A DNA stretch of 64,000 bases. Source: Phylloscopus collybita. Lineage: Eukaryota; Chordata; Aves; Passeriformes; Phylloscopidae. The notes beneath the pieces are model-generated. The model was given only the letters and a program-made list of their open reading frames with translations. It was not told the DNA's origin and ran no database searches. Both the position numbers and the translations under genes were made by a program. Of the stretch, positions 28,695 through 41,800 are shown piece by piece (position 1 is the first letter of the stretch; each line of letters begins with the position of its first letter). The stretch spans positions 25,934,001 to 25,998,000 of the forward strand of contig JAJNNQ010000026.1 in the NCBI GenBank assembly GCA_027886175.1, given 5' to 3'.

Positions 28695-29063
28695 TGTCAT
28701 AGAATGGCTGAGTGAGCAAGGGGCCTGTGCTGATCACGTTGTCCAACTCCCAGGAAGAGCAGGGTCAGCTAGAACAGGCTGCTCAGTTGGGTTTTGCGTA
28801 TTTCCACGAATGCAGACTTTAACCTCTCTGGAGACCACTGTCCCAGTGTTCAATCATTCTTATATTTAAAAAGTCTGTTCGAATAGAATTTACTGTATTT
28901 CAGTTTGTACCTGTTGCCTCATATCCTTTCACTTGGCAACGCTGTCCTCAGTTCTGGTGTGGTTCTGCCAATTTACTGCCTCTCATCAGGTATTTTTAAA
29001 TGCTTTTAAGATCCCCCCCAGAGTCATGTCTTCTGAAAGCTAAATAATCCCAGCTGCATTCAG
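28695..29063 (-). mobile_element. CR1 LINE fragment, antisense, 3' end
   Basis: Read on the + strand it begins with the inverted CR1 3' terminus (TCATAGAATGGCTGAGTGAG). It continues through GAACAGGCTGCTCAG, AACCTCTCTGGAGACC, TTTCAGTTTGTACCTGTTGCC, and CATCAGGTATTTTTAAA, and ends near TAAATAATCCCAGCTGC. This is the standard order for the reverse complement of a 5'-truncated CR1 copy, about 370 bp long. An ORF overlapping its left part is not a gene. Confidence 0.88.
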
Positions 29064-29597
29064 CATGCAGAGTAATACATGTATATACATTTGGCCTGAA
29101 GAATAGTACACTGTAACTGCAAACACTTCCAGACATACAAATCTGCAAGAAAGAAAAAAAAACTGGAAGCAAGAGGTAACTGACATCTTCATAGATAAAC
29201 AAGGTCACAACCTTATTAAATTATACATGACAACTTCTCAAGCTGCTTAATGAAAGTGAAGAGGTAATTTTTAAGTGTGGGAACAATTTTAGAATAACTA
29301 CTTCTGGAAACAATAAAAATACACCCATCCTCATACAAAATAGCCAAAAAATATTCGAAATTTTTCTGTTTGGAGGGTACACTGACTAAGAAGTTATCCA
29401 CTTGATATTTCTTTTAAAGCTTTTCAATACCAAAGTATCAAAATGAGAAAGAGCAACAGAGCAATAAACCCAAGAACCTTAGCATGGTTTTAAGGAAAGA
29501 AAATGTTTCCATACCTTTATTTTTCATCAACTACATTTCCAAAAATGCAGATACGAGATGCACATAAAGCCCTTTTCGCTTAGAGCCCTTCAGAAGA

Positions 29598-29605
29598 AAT
29601 AATAA

Positions 29606-29636
<31 letters not shown>

Positions 29637-29640
29637 AATT
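29598..29640. repeat. AAT trinucleotide microsatellite, imperfect
   Basis: About 14 AAT/ATA units with one AAAA interruption near 29614. Confidence 0.92.
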
Positions 29641-32600
29641 CATTTAACAGTGCAAGATAAGGTAACATGGGATACAAGGAACAAAGCATGATATGAGTAA
29701 TGGCAGTGTCACACTGGTTATGTTATAATAGATAAACCATAAGGGAGTCTATTGGTGGTAACAACCAAAATTATTTTTGTGAGATTCCATAGAGGGAGCC
29801 AGCAGCAACAGTACTGGGAAAACCAGCTTCTGCACATACACAGAATCCATTATGTAAACAATGATAAGCACAATACTGTCAGACACACAGAGATAGGATT
29901 CCATCAAAATCACAAAACAATCTTGTCAGATGAGATGTCAATACTTGTACAATTGATAGACAACCTGATTTTCAACTTTGCAGCTTTGTCAGAAGAGGTT
30001 TTACACAGTATTTCTCTGAGTTCAAACACAGCAGATTACTGAAAGCAACTGAAGCGAAAACATCAACAGTATACATTATAGTAGTGTTTAAATTATTTTA
30101 AAATTCTTCAAGTCTTGCTGGGCCTAATTAAAGGCAATCTCCACACTATTTCCTATTTTCCTCTATTTTTAAAAAAATTATTGGAATTAAATTCTTATAT
30201 TTACTTCTGCTGGACTATGAATTATGACAGCCACTAACTTTGTTAATGACAGTTACCACCACACATATAGATCAGGAAATTTCAGGTCAGGTCCTTAAGA
30301 GTCTTGCTGACTGTCCACCTGTCCCTTTCAGAAGACATTAGCAACACCCATCCCCTCCTGAAAAAGAAGGGTAAGAAACTCTTAGGTAAAAATCTATATA
30401 CTTTTTTCACAATAAAGATAAATTTCCATACATTTGCATATATTTTTATCTCTCTGGATAGGTTTCTAATTTCTCTCCCTCTAACCACAGCTTCAGTGGC
30501 ACACAACCCTGGAGCACACGTTAGAGTGTTTTGCAAGACCTTTCCTGAAACTCCTGCCTACCAGCTCAGTCTTGTGCACAGGAAATACAATTATTTCGTA
30601 CTTCACTCTCACAGGGTAAATGTAGAAAGTAAAACACTAATGAACAAATGCAGATGCAGATGTGGATGACAAGGAATAGCTACAAACTGTGAAAGCAAGA
30701 AAGTGAACATTGCTAGGCTAAGCAAGAAAGAGTAACTATTATCTTACACTCAAAAAGGGAAAAACTAAGCTAGTGTAAAAATACAAGCACATGTAGTACT
30801 TTAAACATCTCCCTTCTTGCCTTCTCTTTCACTGCTAAACATCTCCTATTACCATTACAAGAAACTGTGCTACTGGCTTTCTTCTTCTGTTTAGAGAAAA
30901 CACATGGCAGAAGGTCCCATCTCTGCAGGCTTTCTTCAGACCTATTCAGACTAAAGAGACCTATTTGATAGCTTCATTTTTTTAAAGCTGATAACTACAA
31001 TGTTCAACTTAATTTGCTACCCTGCTGAGGACAGTCTTGTGAACAATAAATCTATCAGTTACTCTACCAGCTAAATCTAGAAAGATGCTTTCCCAGAATC
31101 AAGAGAAAAGCAACGTGCCAAGCACAGGAAGAAACATGTTTCAGCTCCTTATGACTCTCCATGATAGAAGCTTAAGGCAGCCCCACAAACAACAGAAGGT
31201 TGTGTGCTGGTGTGCAAGCAAGTGAACGATAATCTCTTTGAGCAGATGTACTGTAGTCTTTATCTCCATTGACTGGAAGCAAGTGGTCAGCCTGATGTTT
31301 TGCCACTTACTAGGAAAAAAAGTATGTCCATTTAGATGTTAGAAAATACCAAAGAAAAGTCCTATCACTATCAACATGAGCATGGTTTGTTTATCAGTGA
31401 TCATCCTAAAGCAGGCTGAGGTATTTTCCTCATAATTATGCTGAATTGCTCAATTAGTACCATGCTTTTTTCATACCCTTATCTCCCTTGTCACACTAAA
31501 CAGCATCTAAGCACATTAATCCTTTTAAGAGTGTACAGTCTAAAAAAGTTTCAGGAGAAAGCAGAGGTAACGGGGTCAAGCAGTTCTGAGAGATACATTG
31601 ACTGGTAGGTAACTTGTCATGTAAAGGTAAGCACACAAAACTTTTTCCTGTTCTAACTGCCAAGGGGTTCTAGGACTTCACAATTGTGATAGCAACAGCA
31701 TAACAGCAAAAATTCTTGAAGGCCCCAGAGAAACCTGGAGATATTTTTTGATTGCTGAAGTAGTCTAGGGTTATGTTCATGAAAGGCCATGAAGAACTGC
31801 ATTCATGTATCACCCACTTCAATTTTGTGCTCACACTAGAATTCCACTATGGTCCCTGCAACTGCAGAACAGCAGAACATCAGGCTCCTTGTTTTGGAGG
31901 AAAGATATATCACAGAAAATAGAGGAGTTTGCTTTCAGCCTGAGCAGAAAGCTCGACTTCGACGGAAAATTAGTCTGAATTAGGGACTACAGCTCAGTGC
32001 CTCTCATGGATGAGATCAAAGACTCAGTTAACTTACTATCTTATCTGTGTTTATGGCAAATAAATGGATAAAGAAATAACGTAAAGAACAGGAAAGCAAA
32101 AGCGACCCAGTTCCCAGCTTGCCTTCAGTGCATTTGACTGATTTTCTGGAATCTGATTTTGCTGTAATTGGAAGAGCTTGTGCATCCCCTTCCCAGATGG
32201 TTTTACTGCTCAAAAATCTTTCTTACGTCTCAAAATCCTTCTTACTCTTAAAGGGAGAAAAGTTTTCTAATATCACAATTAAATTGGGAAGTATTTTGTC
32301 TCAGCAAGCTGCCAAGACCAAAAATGTAAAAGCTCAGAAAGAAGGTAGGCAATAGATGCCTGAAGATGAAATTGGGTATTTTCCTCTTCTTTCTTCCATC
32401 TTACAAGAAAAACTGAGTCATTTAATCATACTCTCAACCTTTATGTCACTTGTCTTTCAGGCCAAAGATTTCAAGGCTTGGTAATATTTCCTTATAGGGA
32501 AACACTTCCATTTTTCTGACAACTTTCACCACTATCTCGTTCGAATTTCTAGTCTTACTAGGCAATATTGATATTGCAGGACAAGTGTATGACACACCAT

Positions 32601-33211
32601 GTAATTTTTTAAAAAAATTTCCTTTCTGTTTTATCCCTGAAAATCAGGAGGCTGAGAGACAAGGCTTGATTTGGTCAAATTTAACAGCAGAGAAGGGACC
32701 AGAAGAATCCAGGTTTCCTCACTTTTAATCAGAACCCTGAAGCTCTGAAGCTCTGCCCACTGTGTGTTGGTTGCTGAGCATCCATCTGGCTCTTATGGAA
32801 ATAATGAATACCAGAGAAAGGTTTGATGTTATTTAAAATTTACTTCAGAATTTTGTATCTGACCTTCCCCCAGGTGAGAAACATCTCTCAGGTAAATGCA
32901 GTGTGGAAATTTTAAGGAAAACAGTTGGCTAGACCAGTAGAGAAATTACTCAGGGTTCAGAAAATATCTGAAGTAGAATAGAGATGGTATAGACTCTGGC
33001 TGATGGTTTAAAATACAACTTCCTTTTGTCAGTAAGATGAGTTAGCTGGCATCCTGATTTACATACCTAGGTAGAGTACCTAAAATTCAGCACTGTGCAT
33101 AAAAACTTCAAGGCCATCTTGATGTGACAATGTCCTGAGCCCCAGACTTACCAATAATTTAAAACAAAGGTCTTCTGAATGGAGTCCTTGAAGGCCTAAA
33201 CTGACCTTTTT

Positions 33212-33213
<2 letters not shown>

Positions 33214-33250
<37 letters not shown>
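33214..33250. repeat. Homopolymer T37
   Basis: 37 uninterrupted T, preceded by TTTTTTC. About 2.6 kb upstream of IMPG1 exon 1. Confidence 0.95.
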
Positions 33251-33252
<2 letters not shown>

Positions 33253-34086
33253 AACCAAAGGAAACTGCTTTAGCTGTATTATCAGTGATTATTCTAGGTA
33301 TGTGCAGCAATGCACTCAGATGACCAGTAGCAAGTTGAATTTAACTCATTTGTAAGCACTTAACCTGGGTGAATGGATATTTTGGCATCCATTTTTGCCC
33401 TTCCTATGTCTTGGTAATATATTTGTAATGCACTACTGAAATTCAGTACATTTTTTTAATCACCTTTTTAACAATATATAATTATTGTTGACAGCAAACC
33501 AACTAGAAGAAACACTTCTAGATTAATTAATAGTGACCTATAATTAAACTCTGCAGTACTTAGAGATGGAGTGGTCCCTAGATAATATTGCTTTAGTTTT
33601 AATGAGTATTTATCATTCTTGTTTGCTTCCCCTGGGGCAGTTATCAAGGTTAGTTACGAAATTTCTTAATTAAATGGAACTATGTAGAAGGTACTGCCTT
33701 AGCAGAAAACAGCTTGAAATATTCATGATTTAAGTGTAATCTCAAAGTATGCAAACTCCTGCCCTACAAATTTTTAATCATAGTTTCCCTATAGAGCCCA
33801 ATCTTTTCCTTAAGTCATATCTTGACACTAAAAACAGTGCCATATTTTAGGACTGTTCTTGTTCCTTTATCTCTGAAAGATAAGAATGTGTTATTAAATG
33901 TCTGCCTTCTCCAACATGTGAATTGCTCAAAAATACACTTTTATATGAAAGCTTTGATATAGGATTTCTGATTCCTGGCCCAGGCTTCACTAACCAGTTT
34001 CCAGAGTAATTAAGTAAATCTCTTTATTGCACATTTTCAAAATGTAGTCTGACAGATTCCTAATGGAATTAAAGGATCACATTCCT

Positions 34087-34127
34087 ACCAAATTCCATAT
34101 GGAGTTTGGTACTCAGAGTGCTCTGAG
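34087..34127. repeat. Two adjacent inverted repeats upstream of IMPG1
   Basis: 34087-34110 is a 24-bp palindrome with one T-G mismatch pair, centred on CCATATGG. 34112-34127 is a 7-bp stem CTCAGAG/CTCTGAG with a 2-nt loop. Confidence 0.85.
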
Positions 34128-35101
34128 GAAATAATCTGCCTTTCACCAAGTCCACATTCTCAGATGACACCAGAAATAGCAGATTTCACCACCCTGAGAA
34201 AAATTCTCTTTGCTTCCAATTGTTACAGATTGAAAGATGAAGTAACTAAAAATAAGGTAACAAATGGGGGGGAGCTTCATCTTTCAAATACATGTTTCCT
34301 AAAGCTTACCTAGTTCACACAGGTAATACTTCTATGATTACACTATATACAAGATGATTATTACATGTAAAACATGTAAAGATGCATATTGGTACTGCTA
34401 AGGAATGATCCTTACATAACAATAAAATTTTCTTCAGTAGAAATCATAATCATCTCTACTGTTGCTTTGCACTGTGCTGCTGGCAAGATAGTCTTAATTT
34501 GTTTTGTTGGAACAATAAAACAATGTGCATGAGAGTTTATACTCTAACAAAAAGCAAATCTTGTCTGGTCCTAGCCCAGTCTGCATGGTAGCTGGTCTGA
34601 GTAGTTAAAAGAAAGCAATCTTGGAAAGGGAGGGAGGTTACCATTGTTTAAATCCTAAGTAAAAATAGAATACTGATTGGGTTCAAATGAAGGTTGTTCT
34701 TAAAGTAACTTGTGCTTACAGATTCTTGCTGCCAGTCTAGATACTTCTTACATTAAAGCACTTGGACAAAAAGTTTTTCAGGGGGAGAGACCACTATAAA
34801 TGCCTACCTGGCAACATTTTCAGGTGTAATGCAACAGTGAAAAAGGTGTTGGAAAATAAAAGGCTAACTAGGGAACACTTACACTTGCCAGTATGTAACC
34901 AGAATAGTTACCTGTGAAACTGGAGCAGAGCTGTTTGAGCAGCATATTCAGTCACGGCCAACTCTCGGCCTAGTTAGAGCTGTGTGCTTGGAACACCATT
35001 TCCCACCACTTTCTCTTTTCCTCCCACTATGCAGCACTTTCCCTGCCCCAGTCACAGTTTGGCATCACACTGTGCCAGCCCTGAACAGTGCTGCTATTTA
35101 C

Positions 35102-35122
35102 TGCTGAGTCATCACCTCAGCA
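35102..35122. promoter_or_regulatory. Paired MAF-type recognition motif upstream of IMPG1
   Basis: TGCTGAGTCA at 35102-35111 is a full TRE-type MARE half plus AP-1 core. TCAGCA at 35117-35122 is a second half-site in inverted orientation. TGCTGAG (35102-35108) and CTCAGCA (35116-35122) form a 7-bp inverted repeat with a 7-nt spacer. Large MAF proteins bind such sites and drive photoreceptor genes: NRL in mammals and, as I recall, MAFA in bird rods. It lies about 0.7 kb upstream of the start codon in a locally GC-richer stretch. Function here is inferred. Confidence 0.35.
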
Positions 35123-35479
35123 CTGTCACAGAACATCATCATCACTGCGCCGACAGGAGCACTGCAACAGCAGCCCTGTGCTACACGGAGGGAGCGAGCA
35201 CTGCAAGGCAGCGGAAGAGCTGAGCATTGTCCGTTCTTCCAGGAAAAAGCTGTCCTAAGGAAGTTCCCTGGGGTTTACGGTCACTGCTTTGGAACCAGCA
35301 CAATCAGCTCTTCCCCGTGCTCACATGCCATACCTCCAGAATGCCCAAAGGATCAATGCTCGAAGGCAATGGGAGCTAGAAGAGACTTCCGTTGTTTATC
35401 ATGGTGTTGTTGAAGTCTTCTGGGGCTGACAGATGCCGCTCCAGAAGGTTAATAAGATGAAGAAAGCTCTTCCAGCTGG

Positions 35480-35812
35480 ACCGTAAGAGGGATTATGTCT
35501 GAGCAGCAGATAAACAGATTATTCCAGAAACAGACACTGCTTTTTTTTAAAACTTCGTCACTCCTGTCTTACCACTCCAGTTCCCCGGGCTAGAAGTGTG
35601 GGCGTTGGAGGGGTTCGCCCAGCTCTTGCACTCTGGCACCTCTTGCACTCTGCCTAGTTGCAATTCAATGCAGTCCAAGGCTGGAGACACCTGAAAAATA
35701 AAGGCTTTTGGGGATTTTAGTTCTCTAAGAAAACAGAATTCTTCTACTTGACCAAAATATTCTTGTTTCCTGCATGACTTGTCTTGAAAACTGTGAATGA
35801 TCAATAGACAGC
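35480..35812 (+). promoter_or_regulatory. Putative IMPG1 core promoter and 5' leader
   Basis: This is the sequence just upstream of the exon 1 ATG. GGATTA at 35490-35495 is the reverse of the CRX/OTX core TAATCC used in photoreceptor promoters. A weak TATA-like AAAAATAAAGG sits at about 35694-35704, which would put a start near 35725-35735 and give a leader of roughly 80 nt. Another TA-rich box (TTTTTTTTAAAA) is at 35541-35552. There is no CpG-rich island. Start site and boundaries are inference. Confidence 0.35.
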
Positions 35813-35879
35813 ATGCATTTGAAAACTGGATTAATATTTTTGATCATTTGCCTTGCTCTCCAAGTTCAGGGAAGCAGAG
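35813..35879 (+). CDS. IMPG1: IMPG1 coding exon 1: start codon and signal peptide
   Basis: This exon has 67 coding bases, 22 codons plus one base, ending at a strong donor (CAGAG|GTAAGT). It starts [20 protein letters not shown]: a short basic n-region, a hydrophobic core of about 12 residues, then a small-residue cleavage region near QG/SR. Human IMPG1 begins M-Y-L-E-T and ends its signal region in LQVQG, which aligns without gaps. The phase-1 end supplies the G of a GAA codon completed by exon 2, giving E-I-P-N-K-I where human has D-I-S-I-N-I. No in-frame ATG lies closer to the donor. The transcription start was not determined, so only the coding part is given. This exon is too short to stand out as an open frame. 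Confidence 0.88.
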
Positions 35880-38800
35880 GTAAGTCCATATATTAAAGGT
35901 TTGGATGAATTTTACATTGCATATGTTGAGAAACAAAATATTTTCAAGATCAAGGGCTTTCATATTACAGACTTTTTTGTTTAGAATGTGGCGTTCGGAC
36001 AATTCAAGTAGAGACACTACGGTTACTGATACTGCTATAAAGCTGAAAAGGGAAATATCGGCATTATTTCTTATGTGTGTTTTGCAGGTTTTACAATATC
36101 TGTAAGAGATGCCATTTAGCTTCATTTTATCTGAACATGTTCTGTTATGAAAAAATATTATCTGTGAAACAAATATATGGAAAGTGAAAAAAGGCTGAAA
36201 GATCATCTAAGTGTTGACGTGGTTAAAGATGGTCTTTCATCACTGAAATGAAGAGAAAGTAGCAAAAGATATCTGCATTTACTAGTGAAGACAGTTATTC
36301 TGATTATTAAAAACAACATCAAAAACTTCTAGATAGACAAATTCTGGAAGAATACACCATACCGGCAAATATACAAAAAATGGCAATAGCAGTAAGGATT
36401 AATGTAATAACTATAAAATTATTTGCAAGAAAACAGAAATACAGGGAACTTCTCTGTACTTATTACATCAGCTAACTATTGCTCTATTTAAAAACATTTA
36501 AAAGTTCACAACGTTTATAAAGCTAATTCAACAACAACAAAAAAAAAAAAAGATGGTGATGTGATTTTCCCTGGTTAGTCCCATATTCAAAAGATTTAGA
36601 GCTTTGGGGAATGCATTTAATTTTGGAGGAGGTTTCTCATTAACTTTTCCATCTCTGCTTTGATATTTGCATAATTGAATTAAAAGCTAACATTACAACT
36701 GCTATGTGTGCTCAAGTCAATGACCTTCTAATTTTTTGTCAGGCCTGTTAATTAAATGCAAAGAATGTAAAATTATAAAAGATAAGTCTCCTCAATGTTA
36801 TCTAAATATTTGATAGGGAGACAGTAGGAAATACAGCTTGCTGTCAATACTATTTCAAAAGATTTATTTACACATTTGGGGTTTTTTAAGAAATTCCTGC
36901 TTTTCTTAAAGAAATACAGAAATACAGACCACAGTTCTTGTATCTCAGTTAAATTATGTAAATCTTCTCTAGTGGACAATTAAAGTACTGAAAAAATCCT
37001 TGGGAAAATACATGGTTAGCACTAGAATTATGTTTTGTGGCTCTTTAATTTTACTTTTTGATTCTATACAAATAATTTCATTTAATAACTAATGATATTT
37101 TGGAAATGTGGCAAAAAATGAGGGAATGATGATATTTTATGTCTGACAATAAAACAAGTTTTATCAAGGTGCATTGTTTTTGCATTTAACTTGCATGTTC
37201 TGTGATGGAAAGAGGCAGAAGGCATTCCAGGCAGTCCACACATGCTTGATGGCATCGTTGCAGCCCCTATTTATAATTACAGCTTAGAAAGCAATGTGGT
37301 AAAAGTGGCATCACATAATTTCACCAACTGCAAATTGTGATTGTATGTTGCAATACACTTTCCGTAAAAGACCAGCAAAATGATGGGGGGATATCTTGAC
37401 AGAGAGGAATACTAAATAATTAGAAATATTCCTTGCCAACAGTTCTATAAAGTGCATGTGGTATGGAGAAATGTACAATAATAACCTTTTTTTGACATCT
37501 AGTCATGAGATACATAATATTTTACACTATTTGATTTCAAATATACGCACACAGATCTCAAAACTCCTAATGCTTGTGTTAAGAAACTTCTTTTCCAGAG
37601 CAGAGATGCTTCCAGAGCTCTTATTTCATGACTTAGCATTAGGGTCAGATACTTACAAAAAATATTCATTCAAAGTATATAGGCTCTCCCAGTAGTCTGA
37701 ATATTTGCATGAATCACTCGTTAGGGCTTCCAACACAGGTGTTTTGAGACCTTTATGGTCATTCAAATTTGCAGTACATGTAAACTGTGACAGACTAGGA
37801 AATAAGAGACTAAGATATAAAATAGCCTCATCTTAAACAAAAGAAAATAATAATTTCTAAATATTTAAAAGGTTAGTCAGTTGATTTTTCCTCATGATAA
37901 ACTAAAATTCAAAATCTTTATTTTATTCAAATTTATATTTAACAAAAAGGGGATTAACAAATACGGAGCTTGCTTAGTAATGTTTTTTGGTCCTTCCTCC
38001 CTGTCCCTATTTAAGGACCCACAGAGTCCTTCTCCCAGCCATTTGGAGGCTCTCCAGGAGCCACTCTCCAATTCCACAGTAAACAGGGAACTGTAGAGAG
38101 CAAAGTAAGAGTTAGAGTGTTTAACTTTGGCCATAATTTTGCCACTGTCCTGATAAAAATTGTCCACAGCAATTGAAAGGGAAAGTGAGAGGGATAAAAA
38201 CTTTGTGACAGCAAAACTTCTGTACACAAAATCTGAACAGTACACTACTGAACAGCCAGACTGAATGTCAAAATGCAGAGGAGCTTTGAACTCTCAAAAC
38301 TACGCCTTGATACTGGGTGCATCCAAGCACTTGATACTGAGAACATAAGGGGCCAGAGCACATTCAAGACTGTTTTGTGGCATTTTTTTATTCAGCAAGC
38401 AAATATCTGCTATTTACTCAGCCATTCCTTAGGACACAAAGGCTTTGTGTGTGCTCTATGAAATCATTTTAATTCATTCTGACTCACCCCTTCCGCTAGG
38501 CTGTTCTAATTCAGCAATAAATGTTTCAGATCTTCATTACTGTAATTGCCCTCAAAAATAATAATAATAATAATAAAAAGTTTAGGCAAATTTGTGCCAA
38601 AGGAAAAGGAAAATCAAGTAATATAAAGCTTCAAACAAAGAATGAAAACAAGATATGTCTGCTTTTTGCACTAAGATTATCTTCTACTCTCACCCATAAA
38701 ATAAGATTTATCATGTTAAAGTTGGCTTTCCTGGTTGGGCTTATAAACTTATGAAAAGTAAGACTTCCTTTTTTTTCTCTTCTTTCTCAAACAAATGTAA

Positions 38801-41800
38801 CAATGCACTATATATGGGATTTGATCTTTTCTCTTTTCTGGCTAAAAGCCAAACTTTAATATAAATACTAGACCATTGTCACTGAATCCTAAAGATTAAT
38901 CCCAGAAATAGTAACACCTGTGCCATAGGGACTAGTGAACTGCATGTGAATGACAGCAAGATATGTGGGATTCTTCTCAGAAAACACCTGTGGACAAGAT
39001 GATCAATATTAATAACCAAAGGTTTTCTCCTTCTACAAGACATTCATTTTCAGGCTACAAGAAAATAACTGGGAGTCTTAACCTACTAGAAATCCAGATT
39101 GTTTGTGTTAAATTCTCAGCTAATTTTGGAGTCTTTGTGGTTTAAGCAGTGCACTAAGTGACATGACCAACACCCTTCACATACCAAACATGGTGCTTTC
39201 TTTCCAGAAGACAGTTTCTCTTCCTCAAGGGAAAATTCTGTATGCATTCTACTGCATTTTGATGCTTTGAAATATTTTAAATGTGTTTTCCTTTTTTTTT
39301 ACCTCTGTCCAACCTAGTCCCTTTTGGAATGAATATTAGTCTTCTGATCATTCTCTGTCACATAATTCTTCCATGTTGATCAGGAATTAGGTGCACTATC
39401 TTGTACACTCCATGAGGTTTGTACTTTGCAAGCCCAACAGTGTTTCAATTTCTTCCCCTTCAGAATGTGTGATATTGAATAACACACTTCTTTAAAAGAA
39501 AGAAATATCTATCTGCTTTCATATACATGTCTGCTGGCATTTAGTGATTATCAGCTGCTATTTACTAGACAGAGACTTCAGAACAGTAACCTGTCTGGAA
39601 AATGTAAGATTAACAATCATCTGGGAGTACCCTGACACCTGCCACAGCCTAGGTGTGTTTATATACCCTTACATAATTGCAGCATGTTTTATCAGTGTAT
39701 GCAAGCCCACCACCAGTTTTACCCTCGCCCAACACCTGTTCTGACAGAGTAACGCTGTCATCCTCGTTTCACAAAAGCATGAGGATCTGAGTTGTGACAC
39801 ACAGACTGAAGTCCTTTAAGAAGCATTGCAGTCATAAAGCAGGACAGCAGCAGAGGTTATTGGGCTGATTCTCAGAGCATCTGCCTGGTTACACAGACAT
39901 CTGCAAATCAGTAGGACCCAGGCTCAAAGCCACATAACTAACTGCCATGGCCACCATACTTGTCTTTTCATTGGTGAGGTTCTGTACTGGCCTCTAAAGT
40001 TCTGCTTCAGTGCAGAGCTAAAATTACCTTCTTTCTGGCCACCCAAATGACTCAATACCTCCCTCAGACTTTACCCAAATTTATATTGACAATCTTGGCA
40101 CCCCTGTTACCTAAAATACCAGTTTTAGTGGCTGTGTTGCACGTTTACCTACGACTCAGCACAGACCATAGAAGCCCCAGCAGTTTCAGGCAGGAAACAG
40201 CAATGCATTCATCCTTAATTTTGTGACTTCATGGTGATGAAAACATGACTATTCATGTTCTTTTCCCCTCCCTCTTCTCCCTCAAAACTAGATTAATAAA
40301 TTGTCATGCTTCTATCAAGAATTGGATTAGGTGTCCTCCAAACCAAACTTGGTCCATGCAGCTTGATACTAAGTTAAGTAAGGTTTAGTGCAAGTCACGC
40401 TCTGTCAAAGTGAGGTGGAGTCAACTAGCCAGAGACTGTAGATTGTACTGCAGAATGAGTGGCCTCGAACTGTGAGGAAAATCAACCAGTTCCAATTACA
40501 CAAGCTGAAGTAAAGAGATGACACTGGGGCTTCTGGCACCTTTTCCTATACCAGACATCCTAATTGTTATCATACGTGAATACAGTTACCTCAATAAAAC
40601 CATTCTGCACTGCAACTCTTTGACTCATACCTGACAAAACTGCTGAAATGTTCACACACATGGCAAAGCACTACTGGAACTTGAACTTAGTCTCGCTGAC
40701 TTTCTCAGAGAAGGCTGTACCTCCTGAGAATGACTAAACAGAAAAGAAAGAGGAGAGGTGCTCAACTGAGTGTTTTATCACTGCAGATTGGATGCATCCC
40801 TCCAAGAACTACTCAAACATTAAAGGCATTTTCTTGCATCCTTTGATATCATATCCATATCAATTAATAGAACAGCCTTTCAGGTCAAATGTTTCTAAAA
40901 TGGCCAAATAAATATAAATAGATACATTTCATACATGAGCATTAAAACCAGTCACTCTTCAATGCTGTTTCTAGTCCAGGTTCTGGACTTCACGCAGACT
41001 GTTACAAGATTCACAAACTGGCAGTGAAAGTATAGATGGCCTTTGATATTTTTTTATGAATTCCAGCAGCAGAAGTGAGCACAGCTGATGAATAAAAATT
41101 TTCACCTTTCTGTCTGAAAGAGAATGTAAAAATTTCTACCTTTAAAGAGACATATTACATCTATGAAAACATGAGTTTCTTACTATATTTTTTTCAGGTT
41201 GCAAGAAAATGTGTCAAAATCATATGCTGACTCAAAGATCTCAGCATGTTCAATATCTGTGGTGTGTACAGACAGCATTTATTGTGAATGTGGCTTCTTC
41301 ATTAGTATATGACCACTATATTCACAAAAGCAGGAAAATCTTACCTGTTGCATGTTATGCCTTCTATTCTCATCTATAATACGTAGATAGTTTGCTACAA
41401 TTATTTTCCCATTAATTGTATAATTAGTATAATTCAAAGAAGTTACTAAATTATCTGCTCTAGAGAGGGAGACAAAACTGTTTGTCTTTTATAAGGTCCA
41501 TGCATAAATTTCATAAAAACTCTTCCAAATCCTTTGTTTCTTCCTGAAGTTATCAATTGTATTTCTCCACTTGGCATAGAAAAACACACTGATATGTATG
41601 AGCAGAGGAGGAGGAGAACAGCTGAGGGATTCTGATATCTATTTAAACTTCCCAGTGTTTCCTACTTGCAGAAATTAAATTCTTCACACTTACTGAAATC
41701 CAAGAGCACACTGGTTGATGACAAACATGATCTTTGGTACCAAAATGTAAATCCAGGTTAATTTGAAGGGTTCTAGAAAAGGACCACTACCTAATGCCAT

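Larger units (their letters stand above)
29064..35101. other. Intergenic sequence upstream of IMPG1, no gene seen
   Basis: It contains an AAT microsatellite (29598-29640), a 37-base T run (33214-33250) and two adjacent palindromes (34087-34127). Composition becomes GC-richer after about 34900 toward IMPG1. No supported exon on either strand. Confidence 0.55.

Noticed and set aside
30304..30375. LKKKG before GTAAGA as possible exon 1 end
   Set aside because: No ATG and no hydrophobic signal sequence upstream.
33080..33310. Lys-rich minus-strand frame
   Set aside because: It is a translation of the T37 homopolymer.
35209..35223. 79-codon frame at 34984-35223 just upstream of IMPG1
   Set aside because: Low-complexity His/Ser/Thr-rich composition, no homology, no splice link to IMPG1; likely chance in promoter-proximal DNA.
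38699..38758. Hydrophobic start (MLKLAFLVG) followed by AAAGTAAG as an alternative signal-peptide exon
   Set aside because: A stop precedes the donor and the phase does not fit exon 2; 35813-35879 fits fully.
40560..40610. AATAAAACC followed by CTGCACTGCAACTC resembling an LTR polyadenylation region
   Set aside because: No terminal TG/CA boundaries or target duplication could be found around it.
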